Positions 1-8,242 of a stretch of DNA of 64,000 nucleotides are shown in pieces. Each line of letters starts with the position of its first letter. The first letter of the stretch is position 1. Source of the DNA: Bacteroidales bacterium (GTDB lineage Bacteria > Bacteroidota > Bacteroidia > Bacteroidales > Lentimicrobiaceae); NCBI GenBank assembly GCA_016705005.1, contig JADIZB010000008.1, forward strand, positions 62,001 to 126,000, written 5' to 3'. The notes below the pieces were generated by a model. The model was not told the DNA's origin. It worked only from the letters and a program-made list of their open reading frames with translations, and made no database searches. The position numbers were made by a program, and so were the translations under genes.

Positions 1-113
1 GTGCTCAATTTCTTGCAGAGTTGCGTGTTGGCTGGGATGAGCTCAATACTGCTGTCGGCAGGCTGTTTTCAAAAGATACGACTATTGAATCAACTAATAC
101 CTTCGAAAAATGA
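1..113 (+). CDS. C-terminal end of a PadR-like transcriptional regulator (partial)
   Basis: Only the last ~36 codons lie in the window; the reading frame runs from base 3 to the TGA at 111-113. The peptide contains FLAELRVGWDELNTAVGRLF, which resembles the C-terminal dimerisation helix of PadR-family regulators (a Trp-x-x-Leu helix after the winged helix). The stop codon overlaps the ATG of the next gene (ATGA, 110-113), so the two are probably translationally coupled. PadR-like regulators commonly precede PspC-domain membrane proteins in Bacteroidota, which supports the call. The DNA-binding part is outside the window, so the family assignment is tentative. Confidence 0.5.
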   Translation, partial: AQFLAELRVGWDELNTAVGRLFSKDTTIESTNTFEK

Positions 114-1666
114 AAAAGAATTTCTCAGTAAATATAGGAAAGCGCTTGTTCAACATTGACGAGGATGCTTACGAATGCCTCAACAGCTATCTTGGACGGT
201 TGAGGAATTTCTTTTCAACAGAAGAGGGCCGTGAAGAGATTTTGGCTGATATAGAAATGCGTATTGCCGAGCTGCTCGAACAAAGAGTAGAAGCAAATGG
301 ACAGGGCATTGTTGTTCTCGGTTTTATCCGGGAAGTAATCGTGGAAATGGGTGAACCGGGTCAGTTGTCGGAGAATGAAAATGTCAGACCGGCAGAACCT
401 GCTCAGCAAAGATCAACCGGAAAAATCTACAGGGATCCTGTTAACCGCAAAGTGGGGGGTGTGGCAGCCGGTCTGTCAGCATTTATAGGTTTTGATCCTG
501 TTTGGGTACGTCTTATTTTTGTTCTATCAACCCTGCTTTATGGCAGTGGACCGGTTATTTATGTCATTCTCTGGATAATACTTCCGGAAGCGCAGACCAC
601 TTCTGAAAAGCTTGAAATGCAGCGTCAGAATGTCAATATCGGAACACTCAGGAATGAACTTGTCTCAGCCGGCAAAGGAATTCAAAAGTCGGGAAGCAGT
701 TTCTTTGAATCGTTCGGTACCTTCCTGAGGAATGCCATTGAGATTGCGGCCCGTTTAATTCAATGGTTCTTCCAGTTATTCGGCAGGCTGACAGGTTTGC
801 TGATGCTATTTCTTGTTTTGCTCAGCATTATTGGCGTTGGGCTGGCATTGTTGGTCCGGGATCATACCGGAATAGGGGGGTATCAGTTTGAATCAGTCAC
901 GCTTTACCAGGTATTCCAGTGGCTGGTACCCGGCACCTCAGACAGATGGTTGTTTTATATTGCTTTTTTACTTGTAATGGTTGCGCTTGCGGGCTTGTTT
1001 ATTTATGGCGGACTCAGGTTGCTGTTGCGTTGGCCTCCCTTAAAATGGCCAGTGGTGGTTGCATTTATTATGATATTCTTCGGAGGTATTTTAACAGCGG
1101 GAGCTGCCCTTTTAAGGTATTCTCAATCGACAGATATATCTGATTCGGTGAATGAGTCAAGGAGTCTGAAGATGCCGGTAGGTCGTCTACATATACAGTC
1201 AGGTCCCTGGGATTATGAAAAATTTATTAATCCCCTGTCCGGAAATACAGGCGCTAAAACCGACTTTGAGGTTCTCGGCGAAATCAATCTGAGTCTCAGG
1301 CCGGCTCCGGCCGACAGTCTGATTTTTACCCTGATCAGATCGGCCTCTTCAGGTGGCAGTTCCCGGTCTGCAGAATATGCCTCGAATATCCGCTATTCAT
1401 ATGAAATCAATGATACCCTGCTGCTTATCAACCCTTACTTCAGCATGCCGTATGACGATGGAATGCATTATCAGGAGTTGAATGTAATTGTTGGTGTTCC
1501 GGTAAACAGAGAAATCTATCTTGACCCGGAGATTTCATGGAAATTAAGATACAGTGATTTTGATGACAGTAACAATGATGGGGGGATTTATACCATGACT
1601 ACTTCAGGTCTTGTTCGGAAAAAGTCAGAAGTTCCGGCACAGGATTCAACAGCAGTGTTAAAATGA
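110..1666 (+). CDS. PspC-domain membrane protein, likely envelope-stress module
   Basis: 518-residue membrane protein. Residues 1-85 form a charged N-terminal domain typical of large PspC proteins of this phylum. Residues ~105-161 are a PspC domain (RKVGGVAAGLSAFIGFDP, then a hydrophobic helix ending in ILWIILPEA). Further transmembrane helices lie near 225-250, 275-305 and 310-335. The C-terminal ~170 residues are soluble, beta-rich and probably outside the inner membrane. PspC proteins sense or relay membrane stress in the phage-shock response, but there is no pspA here, so the exact role is inferred. It is coupled by a 4-base overlap to the upstream PadR-like gene, which probably controls it. 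A second PspC module lies at 7687-9181. Confidence 0.8.
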   Translation: MKKNFSVNIGKRLFNIDEDAYECLNSYLGRLRNFFSTEEGREEILADIEMRIAELLEQRVEANGQGIVVLGFIREVIVEMGEPGQLSENENVRPAEPAQQRSTGKIYRDPVNRKVGGVAAGLSAFIGFDPVWVRLIFVLSTLLYGSGPVIYVILWIILPEAQTTSEKLEMQRQNVNIGTLRNELVSAGKGIQKSGSSFFESFGTFLRNAIEIAARLIQWFFQLFGRLTGLLMLFLVLLSIIGVGLALLVRDHTGIGGYQFESVTLYQVFQWLVPGTSDRWLFYIAFLLVMVALAGLFIYGGLRLLLRWPPLKWPVVVAFIMIFFGGILTAGAALLRYSQSTDISDSVNESRSLKMPVGRLHIQSGPWDYEKFINPLSGNTGAKTDFEVLGEINLSLRPAPADSLIFTLIRSASSGGSSRSAEYASNIRYSYEINDTLLLINPYFSMPYDDGMHYQELNVIVGVPVNREIYLDPEISWKLRYSDFDDSNNDGGIYTMTTSGLVRKKSEVPAQDSTAVLK

Positions 1667-1744
1667 ATACCCTGCTTTGAGGAAATTTTCCGGCAAGTTG
1701 GATGACCTATCCGGGAATTTGTGATTATTATCAAACCAGGCATT

Positions 1745-1752
1745 TAATTTTG
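1745..1752 (+). promoter_or_regulatory. Possible -7 box before the OmpA-like gene
   Basis: TAATTTTG matches the Bacteroidota -7 consensus TAnnTTTG and lies 44 bases before the ATG at 1797. A TTTG that could be the -33 element sits at 1718-1721, but the 23-base spacer is longer than the usual 19-21. The call rests on consensus only. Confidence 0.35.
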
Positions 1753-1796
1753 TAATTTGAGCCTGTTTTTAGTCAGATCCACCTTAATCAATCTTT

Positions 1797-2900
1797 ATGA
1801 AAACATCCCGTTATCTTGTCATTCTGGTTTTGTTCCTGCTGACCTCCCGGCTGATGGCCCAGGAAGAACAGAATGAAGCCCAGGGAACACAAACGCAGGT
1901 CTTAAAGGCCACTTCAAAGTATGATTTTATTCCAGGTGAAACGGTTATTTTTTACGATGATTTTTCACAGGACCAGCTTGGAGACTATCCGGCATTATGG
2001 AATACAGATGGCTCCGGAGAAGTAGTTACACTCAATAATTATCCTGGTAAATGGCTGCAACCCGGGATCGACTGCTCGCAGATTCCTGTGATTAAAAAGG
2101 AATTTCCTGATAATTACACCGTAGAGTTTGACGTGGTGCCTCTGCCGGGCCCCAACGGGGAAGAGCCATTACAGTTTGGTTTCTACATTTACAGTGCATT
2201 AAATCCCGACGATTTTAATGAAGGTGGTGCAATTCCGGGCGTGAGCGGTATAAAATTCACCTTCGGATCCTATACGCAATACTATTCTACTTACAATGAA
2301 GGCGCTTATGTTGCCGATGCCGCTGTTGATAAAAATATTTTTGTTATCAACCAGAAGGCCAGGCTTTCATTCTCGGTACAGAAAACCCGCATAAGGGCGT
2401 ATATCAACGATGTGAAGGTTTTTGATGTAGCGAAAGCAATGTTCCCGGGAGTAAAGTATAATGTTTTAAGGTTGATTACCAATTCGGAAGCCATGCCGCT
2501 TATCTCGAATTTCAGATTTGCAGTCGGAGCCCCGGATATGCGTAACAAACTGATTACTGAGGGCAAACTGGTGACTTATGGAATTTATTTTGATTCAGGA
2601 AGTGATAAGATCAAACCGGAGTCGGCCGGAACGCTTAAAATGATTTCAGACATTCTGAAAGAAAATCCGACAGTTAGTATAACCATTGTCGGACATACTG
2701 ACAGTGATGGTGATGATGCGAAAAATCTCGATCTTTCGAAGCGGAGGGCCGTTTCAGTTAAGAATGTGCTCAGTGGTGAATATGGCATTGAGGCCTCACG
2801 TCTGCAAACCGACGGCAAGGGGGAAACCGTGCCTGTGGCGCCAAACACCACCATAGAGGGGAAGGCTAAAAATCGACGTGTCGAGTTGATAAAAATCTGA
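1797..2900 (+). CDS. OmpA-family outer-membrane/periplasmic protein
   Basis: 367 residues. A signal peptide (residues 1-21, ending in LMAQ) directs export. Residues ~45-240 form a beta-rich domain that looks like a LamG/concanavalin-type fold (FYDDFSQDQLGDYPALW, then DNYTVEFDV). Residues ~258-367 are an OmpA C-terminal peptidoglycan-binding domain: FDSGSDKIKPES, then VGHTDSDG, LSKRRA and the terminal KNRRVELI. It probably anchors the outer membrane to peptidoglycan while the N-terminal domain binds something unknown. It is monocistronic by appearance, with its own -7 box and a hairpin after the stop. The OmpA domain call is firm; the N-terminal fold is a guess from pattern. Confidence 0.85.
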   Translation: MKTSRYLVILVLFLLTSRLMAQEEQNEAQGTQTQVLKATSKYDFIPGETVIFYDDFSQDQLGDYPALWNTDGSGEVVTLNNYPGKWLQPGIDCSQIPVIKKEFPDNYTVEFDVVPLPGPNGEEPLQFGFYIYSALNPDDFNEGGAIPGVSGIKFTFGSYTQYYSTYNEGAYVADAAVDKNIFVINQKARLSFSVQKTRIRAYINDVKVFDVAKAMFPGVKYNVLRLITNSEAMPLISNFRFAVGAPDMRNKLITEGKLVTYGIYFDSGSDKIKPESAGTLKMISDILKENPTVSITIVGHTDSDGDDAKNLDLSKRRAVSVKNVLSGEYGIEASRLQTDGKGETVPVAPNTTIEGKAKNRRVELIKI

Positions 2901-2931
2901 CAATGACCTGTTTTTTTCGTAAGATTACAAC

Positions 2932-2958
2932 AACACGCCCCAGGTCGCGGGGCGTGTT
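2932..2958 (+). terminator. Hairpin terminator after the OmpA-like gene
   Basis: A perfect 10-bp stem AACACGCCCC / GGGGCGTGTT (2932-2941 with 2949-2958) and a 7-base loop lie 31 bases after the stop. The following T-run is weak (CGTTTG), so termination may be partial. Confidence 0.55.
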
Positions 2959-2972
2959 CGTTTGATAAAAGA

Positions 2973-3005
2973 ATTGCAGGGCAATTCCTGTTTTTAGTAG
3001 TTTTG
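2973..3005 (+). promoter_or_regulatory. Predicted promoter of queA
   Basis: ATTG (2973-2976), a 21-base spacer and TAGTTTTG (2998-3005) fit the Bacteroidota sigma-ABfr type promoter (TTTG, 19-21 bases, TAnnTTTG). The queA ATG is at 3040, giving a leader of roughly 30 bases. Confidence 0.5.
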
Positions 3006-3039
3006 CAGTCCGGCTGTCATCAAGGCAACGGCTCTTCCA

Positions 3040-4242
3040 ATGAATGTTTCCTCCATTGATATTTCCGATTTCAACTATCATCTTCCGGATGACAGAATTG
3101 CACGTTATCCTCTTGAGAGGCGCGATTTGTCCAGATTGATGGTTGCTTCAGGAGACGATATTTTTTCTGCAGAGTTTTGCAACATAGCCGGTTTTATTCC
3201 CACCAATAGCCTCCTTGTTTTTAATAATACACGGGTCATCAGGGCGAGACTGGTTTTTTACAAACCCGGAGGAACCCGGATCGAGATTTTTTGCCTTCAA
3301 TCAGCAGGATCCTATGGTCAGACCAGCCAGTGTGATTGGAAGTGTTTTATCGGCAATGCGAAAAGGTGGAAGCAAGGAATGCTCTCAATGGAAATTGAAC
3401 ATGCCGGTGAAAAAATCATCCTGAACGCCACAAGAAAAGACTCTCTGGGGGATGCTCATCTGGTAAATTTCAGCTGGAACAGACCCGAAATGCCATTTGA
3501 ACAAGTGCTTGAAATGGCCGGGAAAGTTCCTTTGCCACCATATCTGAACAGAGAACCGGATGAAAGTGATGCAGAGCGTTACCAGACTTTGTATGCCCGG
3601 CATAATGGTTCTGTGGCAGCCCCGACAGCCGGGCTTCATTTTACTCCGACAGTCCTGCAAAGCCTGGAATCAAAAAAGTGCAGTTTTGAATACCTTACCC
3701 TGCATGTCGGGGCCGGTACTTTTAAGCCTGTATCCGTTGTCGATGCCCGGAATCACCAGATGCATGAGGAGGAGGTTATTGTAGAAAAATCATTCCTTCT
3801 TAAACTTTTGCAGAATCTGCAGGGTAACATAATACCTGTTGGAACCACTTCCATGCGTTCGCTCGAAAGCCTTTACTGGTTTGGTGTTCAGCTGCTGAGC
3901 GGGAAAATTCAGGCCATGCCGTTCACCATTGGTCAGTGGGAACCCTATGAGTCGGAAGTCAGAATTCCTGCTGCAGAATCCATTCAGGCAATTCTTGATT
4001 TCATGTCAAGGCAGGGGTTGAAAACAATAAGCGGTTACACCGGAATTATGATTGTGCCGGGATACCGCTTCAGGATATGTAATGTTTTAATTACCAACTT
4101 CCATCAACCTCAGAGTACTCTGCTTCTATTGGTCGCTGCATTTGTCGGGGAAAGCTGGAGAAAGATGTATCAGTTCGCCCTCGAAAATAATTTCAGGTTT
4201 CTGAGTTATGGAGATAGTTGCCTGTTTTTCAAAAAGGAATAA
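3040..4242 (+). CDS. queA: S-adenosylmethionine:tRNA ribosyltransferase-isomerase QueA
   Basis: QueA transfers and isomerises the ribose of SAM onto preQ1 in tRNA to make epoxyqueuosine, the penultimate step of queuosine synthesis, in the cytoplasm. The family start signature is clear: IDISDFNYHLPDDRIARYP followed by RRDLSRLM. The conserved block SVAAPTAGLHFT follows at about residue 190, with the LHVGAGTFKPV strand and the C-terminal YGDSCLFF. At 400 residues it is longer than E. coli QueA (356 residues), with the extra length spread through the middle. No other queuosine gene lies nearby. The start is the first in-frame ATG and is well placed behind the predicted promoter. Confidence 0.95.
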   Translation: MNVSSIDISDFNYHLPDDRIARYPLERRDLSRLMVASGDDIFSAEFCNIAGFIPTNSLLVFNNTRVIRARLVFYKPGGTRIEIFCLQSAGSYGQTSQCDWKCFIGNAKRWKQGMLSMEIEHAGEKIILNATRKDSLGDAHLVNFSWNRPEMPFEQVLEMAGKVPLPPYLNREPDESDAERYQTLYARHNGSVAAPTAGLHFTPTVLQSLESKKCSFEYLTLHVGAGTFKPVSVVDARNHQMHEEEVIVEKSFLLKLLQNLQGNIIPVGTTSMRSLESLYWFGVQLLSGKIQAMPFTIGQWEPYESEVRIPAAESIQAILDFMSRQGLKTISGYTGIMIVPGYRFRICNVLITNFHQPQSTLLLLVAAFVGESWRKMYQFALENNFRFLSYGDSCLFFKKE

Positions 4243-4306
4243 GAAACAGGCTGGTTAATTCCTCTGCCCTTCATTCCGGAAGTACAACATTTACTACCTT
4301 CGCATC

Positions 4307-4846
4307 ATGATCTTCCTACTCACCGGTGAAAGTGGTTCCGGTAAAACGACATTGCTGAGTGATCTGAATCTGATTTTAAACAGCAGCGGGATTAAAACCG
4401 GCGGATTTACTGCTCCCGGAAACTGGAAAGATGGAATACGATCAGGCTTTACCCTGCACGATATCCTGCATGATACGGATTATCCGCTTGCTCAGACTGA
4501 TAAGCCAGGCAGCGAAATGCAGGGGAGATTTGCTTTCGACACGGGCACACTACTCATTGGGAATCGCCTTTTAATGGAGCAATCTGAGCATCCCCTCCTT
4601 GATTTTATTATTGTTGATGAAGTTGGGCCGTTTGAGCTCAGGGGCATGGGCTGGGCACCTTCACTGGGTCGTCTTTCCGGGTCGCAAAAGCATCAGATTT
4701 GGGCAGTCAGACCCTCGCTGATGGATCAGGTTAAAGAAAGATGGAAATTTATTCCCGGGGGAGTTTTCCGGGTTCCACAGGACAATGCTGCAACCGTTTT
4801 CAGATTGATCAATGAGGTCATATTACAGGGGAATGATGGAAAGTAG
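4307..4846 (+). CDS. THEP1-type P-loop nucleoside-triphosphatase
   Basis: 179-residue P-loop NTPase. Walker A is GESGSGKT at residues 7-14 and Walker B is FIIVDEVGPFEL at 100-111, with the GMGWAP segment typical of the THEP1/NTPase_1 family just after. Characterised members hydrolyse nucleoside triphosphates slowly in vitro; their biological role is unsettled. The last 14 bases overlap the MobA start region, so the two genes are translated from one message, and a large membrane protein follows. That company suggests a role in molybdenum/tungsten cofactor work or metal uptake, but this is inference. A possible -7 box (TACCTTCG, one mismatch) lies just upstream. Confidence 0.8.
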   Translation: MIFLLTGESGSGKTTLLSDLNLILNSSGIKTGGFTAPGNWKDGIRSGFTLHDILHDTDYPLAQTDKPGSEMQGRFAFDTGTLLIGNRLLMEQSEHPLLDFIIVDEVGPFELRGMGWAPSLGRLSGSQKHQIWAVRPSLMDQVKERWKFIPGGVFRVPQDNAATVFRLINEVILQGNDGK

Positions 4847-5441
4847 TAAAGTACTTACCGGAATCATACTGGCCGGGGGAAAAAGCCAGCGAATGGGGAC
4901 TGATAAAGGGTTGGTCTGCTTTTCGGGTAAACCTCTGGTTCAGTATGCCATTGAACTGCTCAGCCCTTTCTGTTCCCGGATTCTGATAAGCAGCAACAAT
5001 CCGGGATATGAGCGTTTCGGATTCGAAGTGGTTGGTGATGAATACAAGGATGCCGGCCCGATGGCGGGAATTGCATCATGCCTGAAACTAAGCAAAACTG
5101 ATGGAAACCTCGTTGTTTCATGCGATATGCCACTCCTTGACCCTGTAGTTATTAAAACTATACTGGAGAATGTAAAAGAAAATACCTTTGTTGTGCCGAC
5201 AGATTCACAAGGCAGGGCCGAACCCCTGTGTGCATTCTACAGACGGAGCAGCATCGACATCATGCAGGAACTGATCAGGGCGGGGTCATACCGTATGACA
5301 GCGCTTTTTATTCACGCTCCGGTCAGGTTTGTTTCTCCCAGTGATTACCCGGAAAAGTATAACATCCAATGGTTCGCCAATTTCAATTCGATGGAAGACC
5401 TTGTAAAAAACTGTAATGCCGGTCAGAATAAACAGCAATAG
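4833..5441 (+). CDS. mobA: Molybdenum cofactor guanylyltransferase MobA
   Basis: MobA links GMP to molybdopterin to form the bis-MGD precursor used by DMSO-reductase-family enzymes. The N-terminal nucleotide-binding signature GIILAGGKSQRMGTDKGL is complete, followed by VVGDEYKDAGPMAGI and the metal-binding VSCDMPLLD. ATG codons at 4812, 4833 and 4836 are possible. I prefer 4833 (202 residues) because AGGGG lies just upstream and the longer start adds residues outside the conserved fold. It overlaps the NTPase stop codon (4844-4846). No molybdopterin synthesis gene or molybdoenzyme is in the window, so the client enzyme is unknown. Confidence 0.9.
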   Translation: MMESSKVLTGIILAGGKSQRMGTDKGLVCFSGKPLVQYAIELLSPFCSRILISSNNPGYERFGFEVVGDEYKDAGPMAGIASCLKLSKTDGNLVVSCDMPLLDPVVIKTILENVKENTFVVPTDSQGRAEPLCAFYRRSSIDIMQELIRAGSYRMTALFIHAPVRFVSPSDYPEKYNIQWFANFNSMEDLVKNCNAGQNKQQ

Positions 5442-5493
5442 TAACCCGGGTGTTGTTTTATTGCATTCTTCAGTATCGGGAAACAAATAAATT

Positions 5494-6723
5494 ATGAATT
5501 CAGGAACCTCAGACAGCGCAGAACATATACTTACCGATGAACGCTGGATAAGGGCAGCGGTTGCAGGCGGTTTATGGGCAGCGGTTGAGATAATCATTGG
5601 TAGTTTTCTTCATAATCTCAGGATACCTTTTGCAGGAAGTATATTGTCGGCATTTGCTGTCATGCTGATGATTTCATTCCATCGTCTGTGGCCTTTGCGG
5701 GGATTGATCTGGAGAGCAGGCCTGATTTGCGCCCTGATGAAATCGGTATCACCAAGTGCTTTGATTCTGGGGCCGATGATCGGGATCATGTCAGAGGCGT
5801 TGTTGCTTGAATTGTCGCTACGGATTTTCGGCTTTAACAGGACAGGCTATATTACAGGCGGTATACTTGGCGTTGGCAGCGCACTGGTGCATAAAGTTGT
5901 CAGTATCCTGATCCTTTATGGTACCGACATAATAGAAGTTTACCTCAACATATACAGATTTGCGGTTAAGCAGGTGGGTATGCCTGATGCAGATCCATGG
6001 CTTGTTGTCATTGCCCTTGTTGGGGTATATTTTCTGGTGGGAATTGCTGCCGCAGTTACCGGTATATCTATACCACTCAACAATCAGGTATTGCTGCCCG
6101 GGAAAGAAGACGTGGTGAACGGATACTCCGGTTCGCCTTTTATTGTATCTGCCCGAAGTTTCTCCCTGACTCTTCTTTCGCTTCACCTGGTATCTCTGCC
6201 ACTGCTGATTTTTATAATCCTGAAAACCGGTTTGCCGACTGGTGCCATTGCAGTAATGGCATGGGCAGCACTGGTGTACTTAAAATACCCAGGTGTGTTC
6301 AGGCGGTTCCGGAAACCTGTGCTTTGGGTTCAGTTCCTGATCATCATCCTGATTGCTGCTTTTTTCTGGGAAAGGGATTGTAACTTCATCCTTTGCTTCA
6401 GTTATGAAGGGTTCAATGCCGGGCTTACCATGACACTGAGGGCTTTGGTGGTCATCATGGCTTTTTCAGCCATTGGTTATGAACTCAGGAATCCTGTGGT
6501 TAGGTTATTTCTTGAGAAAAGGGGTCTGAGAAATCTTTACCTTGCAATAACGGTTGCATTTTCGGCTTTGCCATATATGGTTGCTCAGATACCGGATGCA
6601 GGTAAACTGATCAGGCATCCGGGAACAGCCATTGCCGGTGCACTGACAAGTGCCAGGATATGGTTGGCTCATTTCGAAAGAAACAATGATGGTTCCGGGA
6701 GCAGCAGTATTTCTGAAAACTAA
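5494..6723 (+). CDS. Polytopic membrane protein, ECF-transporter-like in both halves
   Basis: 409 residues with about ten hydrophobic segments. The N-terminal half (PFAGSILSAFAVMLMISFHRL, then LMKSVSPSALILGPMIGIMSE) has the Gly/Ser-rich, Pro-containing helices seen in substrate-binding (S) components of energy-coupling-factor transporters. The C-terminal quarter (TMTLRALVVIMAFSAIGYEL, then AITVAFSALPYMVAQIPDA) resembles the membrane part of EcfT/CbiQ subunits. No ECF ATPase (CbiO type) is adjacent; the only nearby P-loop protein is the THEP1-like NTPase two genes upstream. These likenesses come from reading the sequence, not from a search. The gene starts 52 bases after mobA and may share its transcript. 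Confidence 0.55.
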   Translation: MNSGTSDSAEHILTDERWIRAAVAGGLWAAVEIIIGSFLHNLRIPFAGSILSAFAVMLMISFHRLWPLRGLIWRAGLICALMKSVSPSALILGPMIGIMSEALLLELSLRIFGFNRTGYITGGILGVGSALVHKVVSILILYGTDIIEVYLNIYRFAVKQVGMPDADPWLVVIALVGVYFLVGIAAAVTGISIPLNNQVLLPGKEDVVNGYSGSPFIVSARSFSLTLLSLHLVSLPLLIFIILKTGLPTGAIAVMAWAALVYLKYPGVFRRFRKPVLWVQFLIIILIAAFFWERDCNFILCFSYEGFNAGLTMTLRALVVIMAFSAIGYELRNPVVRLFLEKRGLRNLYLAITVAFSALPYMVAQIPDAGKLIRHPGTAIAGALTSARIWLAHFERNNDGSGSSSISEN

Positions 6724-6756
6724 TTTTTATCCTGGGAACAACTCATACAGATTGTG

Positions 6757-6764
6757 TATTTTTG
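6757..6764 (+). promoter_or_regulatory. Probable -7 box of tatC
   Basis: TATTTTTG matches TAnnTTTG exactly and lies 20 bases before the ATG at 6785, implying a very short leader. No convincing -33 TTTG is present at the usual distance. Confidence 0.45.
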
Positions 6765-6784
6765 ACCTCCGATTCACTTAGCAT

Positions 6785-7627
6785 ATGTCCGAAACAGTCA
6801 CAAACAAGAAAAGGAATCCTGTTCCTGATCCGGAGGTGGAAATGTCATTCTGGGATCATCTTGATGCCCTCCGGGGACACTTGTTTCGTTCTGCGATTGC
6901 AATCATTGTATTGGCAATTGCCGCATTTCTGAACAGGGAATTCATTTTCGACAAACTGATACTAGCCCCCAAGAATGCAGATTTCATTACCAACAGAATC
7001 CTCTGTCATATAGGGAAATGGGCGAATGTCCCATCACTTTGCATGGAGAGCCTTGACCTTAAGATTATTAATTATAATATATCAGGTCAGTTTACGACCC
7101 ATATGTATATTAGTTTTTTTGCCGGAATGATTGTAGCAGCTCCTTACGTGATATGGGAGATCTGGCGTTTCATAAAGCCGGCCTTGTATGAAAAGGAACA
7201 GAAACATTCGAGGGGAGCTGTATTGAGTATGTCACTCCTTTTTATTCTGGGTATTTTGTTCAGTTATTTTTTGATCGTTCCCTTAACCCTGAGTTTTTTT
7301 GGCACCTACCAGGTGAGCGAATCTGTTAACAACCAGTTTGCCCTTTCATCTTATATCAGTACGGTTGTGTCGGTGACCTTTTCGCTTGGAGTGGTATTCG
7401 AACTCCCCGTGTTTGTCTATTTCCTGACCAGAGTCGGAATCATTACCCCTGAGTTTCTCAAAAGAAACCGCAAATATACCCTTGTTATACTGCTTATCAT
7501 CGCTGCCATCATCACACCTCCCGACATCATCAGTCAGATTCTTGTAACGATTCCGCTCTACGGACTGTATGAGCTTAGTATCTTTGTTTCCCAGCGCATC
7601 AGCAGGAAGAATAACCGGGTTCTTTGA
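6785..7627 (+). CDS. tatC: Twin-arginine translocase subunit TatC
   Basis: 280-residue inner-membrane protein, the receptor of the Tat pathway that exports folded proteins with twin-arginine signal peptides. The N-terminal signature SFWDHLDALRGHLFRS (residues 21-36) is the cytoplasmic motif that binds the signal peptide. Six hydrophobic helices follow, with VFELPVFVYF carrying the conserved membrane Glu-Leu-Pro and TPPDIISQ near the last helices. An insertion of roughly 40 residues (NADFITNRILCHIG and on) sits in the first periplasmic loop, as seen in other Bacteroidota TatC proteins. No tatA is adjacent. The stop overlaps a longer in-frame extension of the next gene, which I do not accept as its start. 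Confidence 0.95.
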   Translation: MSETVTNKKRNPVPDPEVEMSFWDHLDALRGHLFRSAIAIIVLAIAAFLNREFIFDKLILAPKNADFITNRILCHIGKWANVPSLCMESLDLKIINYNISGQFTTHMYISFFAGMIVAAPYVIWEIWRFIKPALYEKEQKHSRGAVLSMSLLFILGILFSYFLIVPLTLSFFGTYQVSESVNNQFALSSYISTVVSVTFSLGVVFELPVFVYFLTRVGIITPEFLKRNRKYTLVILLIIAAIITPPDIISQILVTIPLYGLYELSIFVSQRISRKNNRVL

Positions 7628-7686
7628 AGGTTGTAACCTTTTATTCACACTTGCGTCAAACCTTCCGAATAACAATAAAAACTATT

Positions 7687-8211
7687 ATGGCAGATACCAG
7701 ATTACACCGCTCCGTTAACGGAAGGGTCATAGGTGGAGTGGCCGGCGGACTGGCCGATTTTTTCGGCATGGATCCCACCATCGTCAGGCTGATATTCGTT
7801 TTGCTCGCTGTTTTCGGCGGGGGAGGAGTATTGCTTTATATAATTCTCTGGATCGTTCTTCCGGAGAGAAATAACTATAACGCTTTCAATACCTACACTC
7901 CACCACCCTCATCAGCCCCTCCCGCAGGGGGAAGCGATTCCGGCATCGGCGAAACATTTGAAGGCTTCGGGAAACAGAATCCGGATTTCAAAGCAGGTCC
8001 CGACATTGCAACAAAACGTAAATTCGAAGGGAGCCTGATTGGTGGTGTTATTCTGATCCTGATCGGAGTTTTCTTTCTGGCAGAACGATTTATTCCACAG
8101 ATCAGATTCGGCGATTTCTGGCCACTCTTGCTGGTCGTAGTCGGACTCGTCCTGATATTCAACAGTCTGCCGTCCAGGAAAAAAGACGGCATAGAAAACG
8201 AGGCATCTTAA
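7687..8211 (+). CDS. PspC-domain protein with C-terminal DUF5668-like helices
   Basis: 174 residues from the ATG at 7687, chosen because the PspC domain begins right there; an extension to 7624 would add 21 residues unlike the family. Residues 5-62 are a PspC domain (RVIGGVAGGLADFFGMDP, ending LYIILWIVLPER). A Pro/Ser/Gly-rich linker (~70-90) follows, then two hydrophobic segments near 125-170 (GGVILILIGVFFLAERF, PLLLVVVGLVLIF) of the kind found at the start of LiaF-like proteins. It lies 31 bases before the LiaF/toastrack-like gene and they almost certainly form an operon. Role in membrane-stress sensing is inferred from the domain. Confidence 0.82.
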   Translation: MADTRLHRSVNGRVIGGVAGGLADFFGMDPTIVRLIFVLLAVFGGGGVLLYIILWIVLPERNNYNAFNTYTPPPSSAPPAGGSDSGIGETFEGFGKQNPDFKAGPDIATKRKFEGSLIGGVILILIGVFFLAERFIPQIRFGDFWPLLLVVVGLVLIFNSLPSRKKDGIENEAS

Positions 8212-8242
8212 TCACATTGTTTCATATAAAATCAATAAAGCA

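Noticed and set aside
4812..4832. Upstream start for mobA giving seven more residues
   Set aside because: Less good ribosome-binding spacing and the extra residues do not resemble MobA N-termini; 4833 or 4836 preferred.
5286..5597. Minus-strand open frame across the mobA/membrane-protein junction
   Set aside because: Overlaps the mobA end and the next gene's start without any protein-like feature.
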